Source of the DNA: Bacteroidota bacterium | Lineage (GTDB): Bacteria > Bacteroidota > Ignavibacteria > Ignavibacteriales > Melioribacteraceae | Length of the DNA: 8,795 bases | Direction of reading: 5' to 3' | NCBI GenBank assembly: GCA_021786655.1 | Contig: JAJYMU010000056.1 | Span: forward strand, 1 to 8,795 | Position numbers and translations under genes: made by a program | Notes under the pieces: generated by a model | Told to the model about the DNA's origin: nothing | Database searches by the model: none | Seen by the model: the letters and a program-made list of their open reading frames with translations, nothing else | In this document: piece after piece, positions 6,058 to 8,795 of the stretch | Layout of the letters: the number at the start of each line of letters is the position of its first letter | Numbering within the stretch: the first letter of the stretch is position 1

Positions 6058-7344
6058 ATGTTCAAAGTTCTTGTAATTGCTTATTACTATCCTCCATTGG
6101 GATTGAGCGGCGTTCAGCGTACGCTCAAGTTTACGAAGTACATGAAGAATTATAATTGGGAACCGACGGTCATCACCGCCGGAAATGTTGCCTACTTCGC
6201 TCATGATTTTTCGATGCTCAAAGAAGCTGAAGAAGCCGGTGTAAGAATAATTCGAACCGACGCACTTGACGTTAATACAATCATCGGCAAGCAGTACAAG
6301 ACGGTAAGTATCCCGAGAGAATTCATACGCAAGACTTTATCGAGCATCAGCAAAGCTGTTTTTATTCCCGACAACAAAAAGTCATGGGCTAAGAAAGCAT
6401 ATAAAGCAGCCAAGGCATTGCTCGAAAAGGAAAAGTTCGACATCATCTTCGTCACAATTCCCCCGTATTCAAGTTTTGTTTATGCTGCAAAGTTGAAGAA
6501 AGAGTTTGGCATTCCGCTTTTTGTAGATTACCGTGATCTGTGGCTAGGAAATCATTTCGCTTTTTATCCAACACCGTATCATAAATATCGTCACAAAAAA
6601 TTAGAGTACAGTTCACTCAAAGCGGCGGAAAAAGTTGTGGTAATTAACCGGAGAATTAAAGAAAAGCTGCTCCTCACATATCCTTTCTTGTCGTTCAAAG
6701 ATGTTATGATTATCCCGCACGGGTTTGATCCGGCTGATTTTGAAATCGCAGAAGATAAAATTGAATCGACCAAGAAGATGAAGCTTACCTATGCCGGAAT
6801 ATTTTACGAAAACATTACACCGGAGTTTTTGTTGCGGGCGTTTAAGCAATTATCTATCGAGAGACCGGATATTGCGGCACATATCGAACTAGAATTTATA
6901 GGCCATCTGCGAAAAGAAAACAAGAAACTAATTCAAGAACTTGGTATAAATGAGTTCGTGAGAGATCACGGCTATCTTGATCACAGAGAAACTGTTAAGA
7001 GAATGAAGGGAAGCGATGTTTTATGGATGATGATCGGCGATATTAGAAATGCGGATACTATTTCTACAAGCAAACTGTACGAATATTTTGGCACTAGAAA
7101 ACCGGTACTTGGATGTGTCGTTGAAGGCGCGGCTCACTCGGCTTTGAAAGAATACGGAGCCGCATTTATTACAGCGCCGGATAACATTCAGGAGATAAAA
7201 GATTCGATCATTAAGATTCATGATCTGTATCAGCAGAATAGATTACCAGTTCCCAATGAGGAGTTCGTCCAGAAACATGATCGGACAAAACTTACAGAAG
7301 AATTAACGAAAGCATTTCAATTTTATTTACGAGCCGAATCATGA
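6058..7344 (+). CDS. GT-B fold glycosyltransferase (GT4-like)
   Basis: This 428-residue protein is a family-level match to the GT4/group 1 glycosyltransferases. They transfer a sugar from a nucleotide-sugar donor to a saccharide or lipid acceptor, usually at the cytoplasmic face of the membrane. The N-terminal Rossmann half opens with FKVLVIAYYYPPLGLSGVQR, the glycine-bearing acceptor loop. The middle has VDYRDLW (157-162) and VVVINRRIKEKL (193-204), then IIPHGFDPADF (218-228) leads into the second half. The C-terminal half has LTYAGIFY (243-250), an EFIGHLR strand near 279 and the donor-site motif STSKLYEYFGTRKPVLG (336-352). That motif resembles the usual SKLYEYLAxGKPVL. No signal peptide or transmembrane helix is obvious. 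The start lies 6 bp after guaB with no clear Shine-Dalgarno sequence, and the stop overlaps purD by 4 bp, so it is probably cotranscribed with both. Acceptor and donor sugar cannot be predicted. Confidence 0.86.
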   Translation: MFKVLVIAYYYPPLGLSGVQRTLKFTKYMKNYNWEPTVITAGNVAYFAHDFSMLKEAEEAGVRIIRTDALDVNTIIGKQYKTVSIPREFIRKTLSSISKAVFIPDNKKSWAKKAYKAAKALLEKEKFDIIFVTIPPYSSFVYAAKLKKEFGIPLFVDYRDLWLGNHFAFYPTPYHKYRHKKLEYSSLKAAEKVVVINRRIKEKLLLTYPFLSFKDVMIIPHGFDPADFEIAEDKIESTKKMKLTYAGIFYENITPEFLLRAFKQLSIERPDIAAHIELEFIGHLRKENKKLIQELGINEFVRDHGYLDHRETVKRMKGSDVLWMMIGDIRNADTISTSKLYEYFGTRKPVLGCVVEGAAHSALKEYGAAFITAPDNIQEIKDSIIKIHDLYQQNRLPVPNEEFVQKHDRTKLTEELTKAFQFYLRAES

Positions 7345-8618
7345 AAGTTGTTATTGTTGGATCCGGTGGAAGAGAACACGCCTTAGGAGTGAAGAGTGTA
7401 GAGTGTAGAGCAGTTGAGAAGATTTTTTTCATCCCGGGAAATCCGGGTACAAAAGAAATTGGAGAAAATGTTCAAATCAATCCAGATGATCATGATGCGG
7501 TTTTGAAATTTTGTCTGGAGCATAAGATCGATTTGGTTGTTATAGGACCAGAAAAACCGCTGACGGAAGGTTTGAGCGATAAACTAAGAGAACATCGAAT
7601 AAATGTTTTTGGTCCATCGAAAAAAGCAGCCCGGTTAGAAGGGGAAAAATCTTTTGCCAAAGAGCTAATGCTGAACAATAATATTCCAACTGCTGCGTTT
7701 AAAGTATTCTTTAAAGAAAATTATAAAGAAGCGGTATCATATTTAAATTCAGTAAGTTATCCGACTGTGATTAAAGCTGATGGGATCGCTGCCGGTAAGG
7801 GGGTAATAATAGCTGAGAATGTTGAACAGGCCAAGGCAGCTATCGATGAATGTTTTGTAAGTTCGACTTTTGGAGAGGCAGGGAATAAAGTTGTAATTGA
7901 AGAATTCATGACCGGACAGGAAGCGTCTGTATTTGCGATTACAGACGGAACGAATTTTATTCTTTTGCCAGCTGCGCAAGATCACAAGAAAATATTTGAC
8001 GGCGATAAAGGAAAGAACACCGGTGGAATGGGCGCTTATGCTCCAACACCTTTTGTAACTGAAAACGATTTGCAAAGAATTGCAACAGAAATAGTTGAAC
8101 CAACTTTGACTGCAATGCGAAACATCGGAAATCCGTTTGCCGGGTGTTTGTACTGCGGACTGATGATGACGAATGAGGGTCCGAAAGTCGTTGAGTTCAA
8201 TTGCCGCTTCGGCGATCCGGAAACTCAAGTTGTCTTACCTTTGCTCGAAGGTGATTTTGTTGAATTGCTTAAATCATCAGCAGTTGGGAAACTGAATATG
8301 GATTCTGTAAAGTACAACGGCGGCGCATCGGTTTGCGTTGTCGCAGCATCCGGTGGTTATCCTGATAAATATGAAAAAGGTTTTGAGATCAAAGGTTTGG
8401 ATGCAGTAAACAAATCAGTGAAAATTTATCATGCTGGAACTAAAGAAGTCGGCGGCAAAATTGTTACGAACGGCGGGAGAGTTTTGAACATCACTTCATT
8501 TTCAGAAAAGAACGATCTAATCGAAGCTAAAAAAATAGCTTATGAAGCTGTTTCGAAGATAAGTTTTCAAGGTATGCATTACAGAAAAGATATAGCAGAC
8601 AAAGCAATAAAAAAATAA
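7341..8618 (+). CDS. purD: Phosphoribosylamine-glycine ligase (GAR synthetase)
   Basis: PurD joins glycine to 5-phosphoribosylamine using ATP, the second step of de novo purine synthesis. The 425-residue length is normal. The N-terminal domain starts with VVIVGSGGREHAL (3-15), followed by PGNPGT (32-37) and VVIGPEKPL (66-74); the last has lysine where most relatives have alanine or aspartate. The ATP-grasp domain shows KADGIAAGKGVIIA (145-158), EEFMTGQEAS (187-196), QDHKKIFDGDKGKNTGGMGAYAP (213-235) and the metal-binding EFNCRFGDPETQ (285-296). The C-terminal domain has SGGYP (337-341), HAGT and YRKDI near the end. Translation is probably coupled to the glycosyltransferase, since the start overlaps its stop as ATGA and no Shine-Dalgarno sequence is visible. 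Residues 16-25 depart from the usual AWKLAQSP-like segment and are encoded by a short heptamer repeat, without changing the length. Confidence 0.99.
   Translation: MKVVIVGSGGREHALGVKSVECRAVEKIFFIPGNPGTKEIGENVQINPDDHDAVLKFCLEHKIDLVVIGPEKPLTEGLSDKLREHRINVFGPSKKAARLEGEKSFAKELMLNNNIPTAAFKVFFKENYKEAVSYLNSVSYPTVIKADGIAAGKGVIIAENVEQAKAAIDECFVSSTFGEAGNKVVIEEFMTGQEASVFAITDGTNFILLPAAQDHKKIFDGDKGKNTGGMGAYAPTPFVTENDLQRIATEIVEPTLTAMRNIGNPFAGCLYCGLMMTNEGPKVVEFNCRFGDPETQVVLPLLEGDFVELLKSSAVGKLNMDSVKYNGGASVCVVAASGGYPDKYEKGFEIKGLDAVNKSVKIYHAGTKEVGGKIVTNGGRVLNITSFSEKNDLIEAKKIAYEAVSKISFQGMHYRKDIADKAIKK
7387..7407 (+). repeat. Three-copy GAGTGTA-type heptamer repeat inside purD
   Basis: Three consecutive heptamers read GAGTGAA, GAGTGTA and GAGTGTA, followed by a decayed GAGCAGT at 7408-7414. 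The 21 bases equal seven codons, so the purD frame is kept. They cover a position where PurD proteins usually have a conserved tryptophan-lysine-leucine segment. Confidence 0.6.
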
Positions 8619-8622
8619 ATCG

Positions 8623-8795
8623 TCAGCCTGGAGGCCATTTCATCTTGCGTCCGCCGAGCAGATGCATGCGCAGATGATAAACTTCCTGCCCGGCATCGGG
8701 TCCGCAATTCAAAACTAATCTGAAACCGATTTCAGAAATCTTTTCCTTTTTTGCAATCGCATTTGCCGCGTCAATTAATTCGCCAAGTAACTTTG
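8623..8795 (-). CDS. HINT-type histidine triad (HIT) protein, C-terminal part, with substituted central histidine
   Basis: The minus strand is open from the window edge to a TGA at 8623-8625, giving the last 56 residues of a protein that is normally about 110-125 residues long. The end matches the HINT branch of the HIT superfamily: FRLVLNCGPDAGQEVYH, then LLGGRKMKWPPG as the terminal residues, the same ending style as human HINT1. HINT proteins hydrolyse purine nucleoside phosphoramidates such as AMP-lysine through the H-x-H-x-H-xx triad. Here the triad reads HLRMHLL: the outer two histidines are present, but the central one, equivalent to H112 in HINT1 (the nucleophile), is arginine, encoded by CGC at 8668-8670 of the plus strand. 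A single transition from CAC would explain it. The gene converges on purD with only 4 bp between the stop codons. The start is outside the window. Confidence 0.9.
   Translation of the reverse strand, partial: KLLGELIDAANAIAKKEKISEIGFRLVLNCGPDAGQEVYHLRMHLLGGRKMKWPPG

Noticed and set aside
7749..8228. Minus-strand open frame of 159 codons opposite purD
   Set aside because: It lies wholly antisense to a well-conserved gene, has no recognisable motif or ribosome-binding site, and its product looks like a shadow translation.
8609..8635. Possible minus-strand terminator for the HIT gene: GCCT-GG-AGGC inverted repeat and a T-run
   Set aside because: The stem is only 4 bp with a 2-nt loop, it lies within the coding end, and about 10 bases separate it from the T-run, so it does not fit a Rho-independent terminator.

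Overview
This is an ordinary, densely packed bacterial chromosome segment. It is moderately AT-rich and carries eight plus-strand genes plus the end of one minus-strand gene. All recognisable products are core metabolism or genome maintenance, and I see no mobile element, CRISPR array, tRNA/rRNA gene or phage gene. The protein variants, the RecX N-terminal extension, one spacer that fits a TTG-N20-TAnnTTTG promoter, and several starts without a Shine-Dalgarno sequence all suggest the Bacteroidota/Chlorobiota/Ignavibacteriota group. That placement is inference and would need a phylogeny.

Region 1 (1-3292) is a DNA-maintenance cluster: cinA (5' end outside the window), thpR, recA and recX. cinA and thpR overlap by 11 bp, recA starts 11 bp after thpR behind a strong GGAGG site, and recX starts one base after the recA stop. 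CinA salvages or cleans up pyridine nucleotides. ThpR is a 2H-family RNA phosphoesterase. RecA is the recombinase and RecX its modulator. The layout suggests shared transcription and coupled RecA/RecX synthesis.

Region 2 (3293-4553) holds a 62-bp spacer with a possible promoter, a stand-alone acyl-CoA dehydrogenase with the residues expected of glutaryl-CoA dehydrogenase, and a clear Rho-independent terminator.

Region 3 (4554-8618) is a three-gene run: guaB (IMP dehydrogenase), a GT-B family glycosyltransferase, and purD (GAR synthetase). The gaps are 6 bp and then a 4-bp ATGA overlap. Two purine-biosynthesis genes therefore flank a gene for surface or polysaccharide glycosylation.

Region 4 (8623-8795) is the C-terminal end of a HINT-type histidine-triad protein, convergent with purD. 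Its central triad histidine, the catalytic nucleophile in this family, reads as arginine. This is the most unusual thing in the window.

I found no new multi-gene system. The points worth a second look are the altered HIT active site, the terminator only 19 bp ahead of guaB, a small heptamer repeat in purD, and the glycosyltransferase inserted between purine genes.
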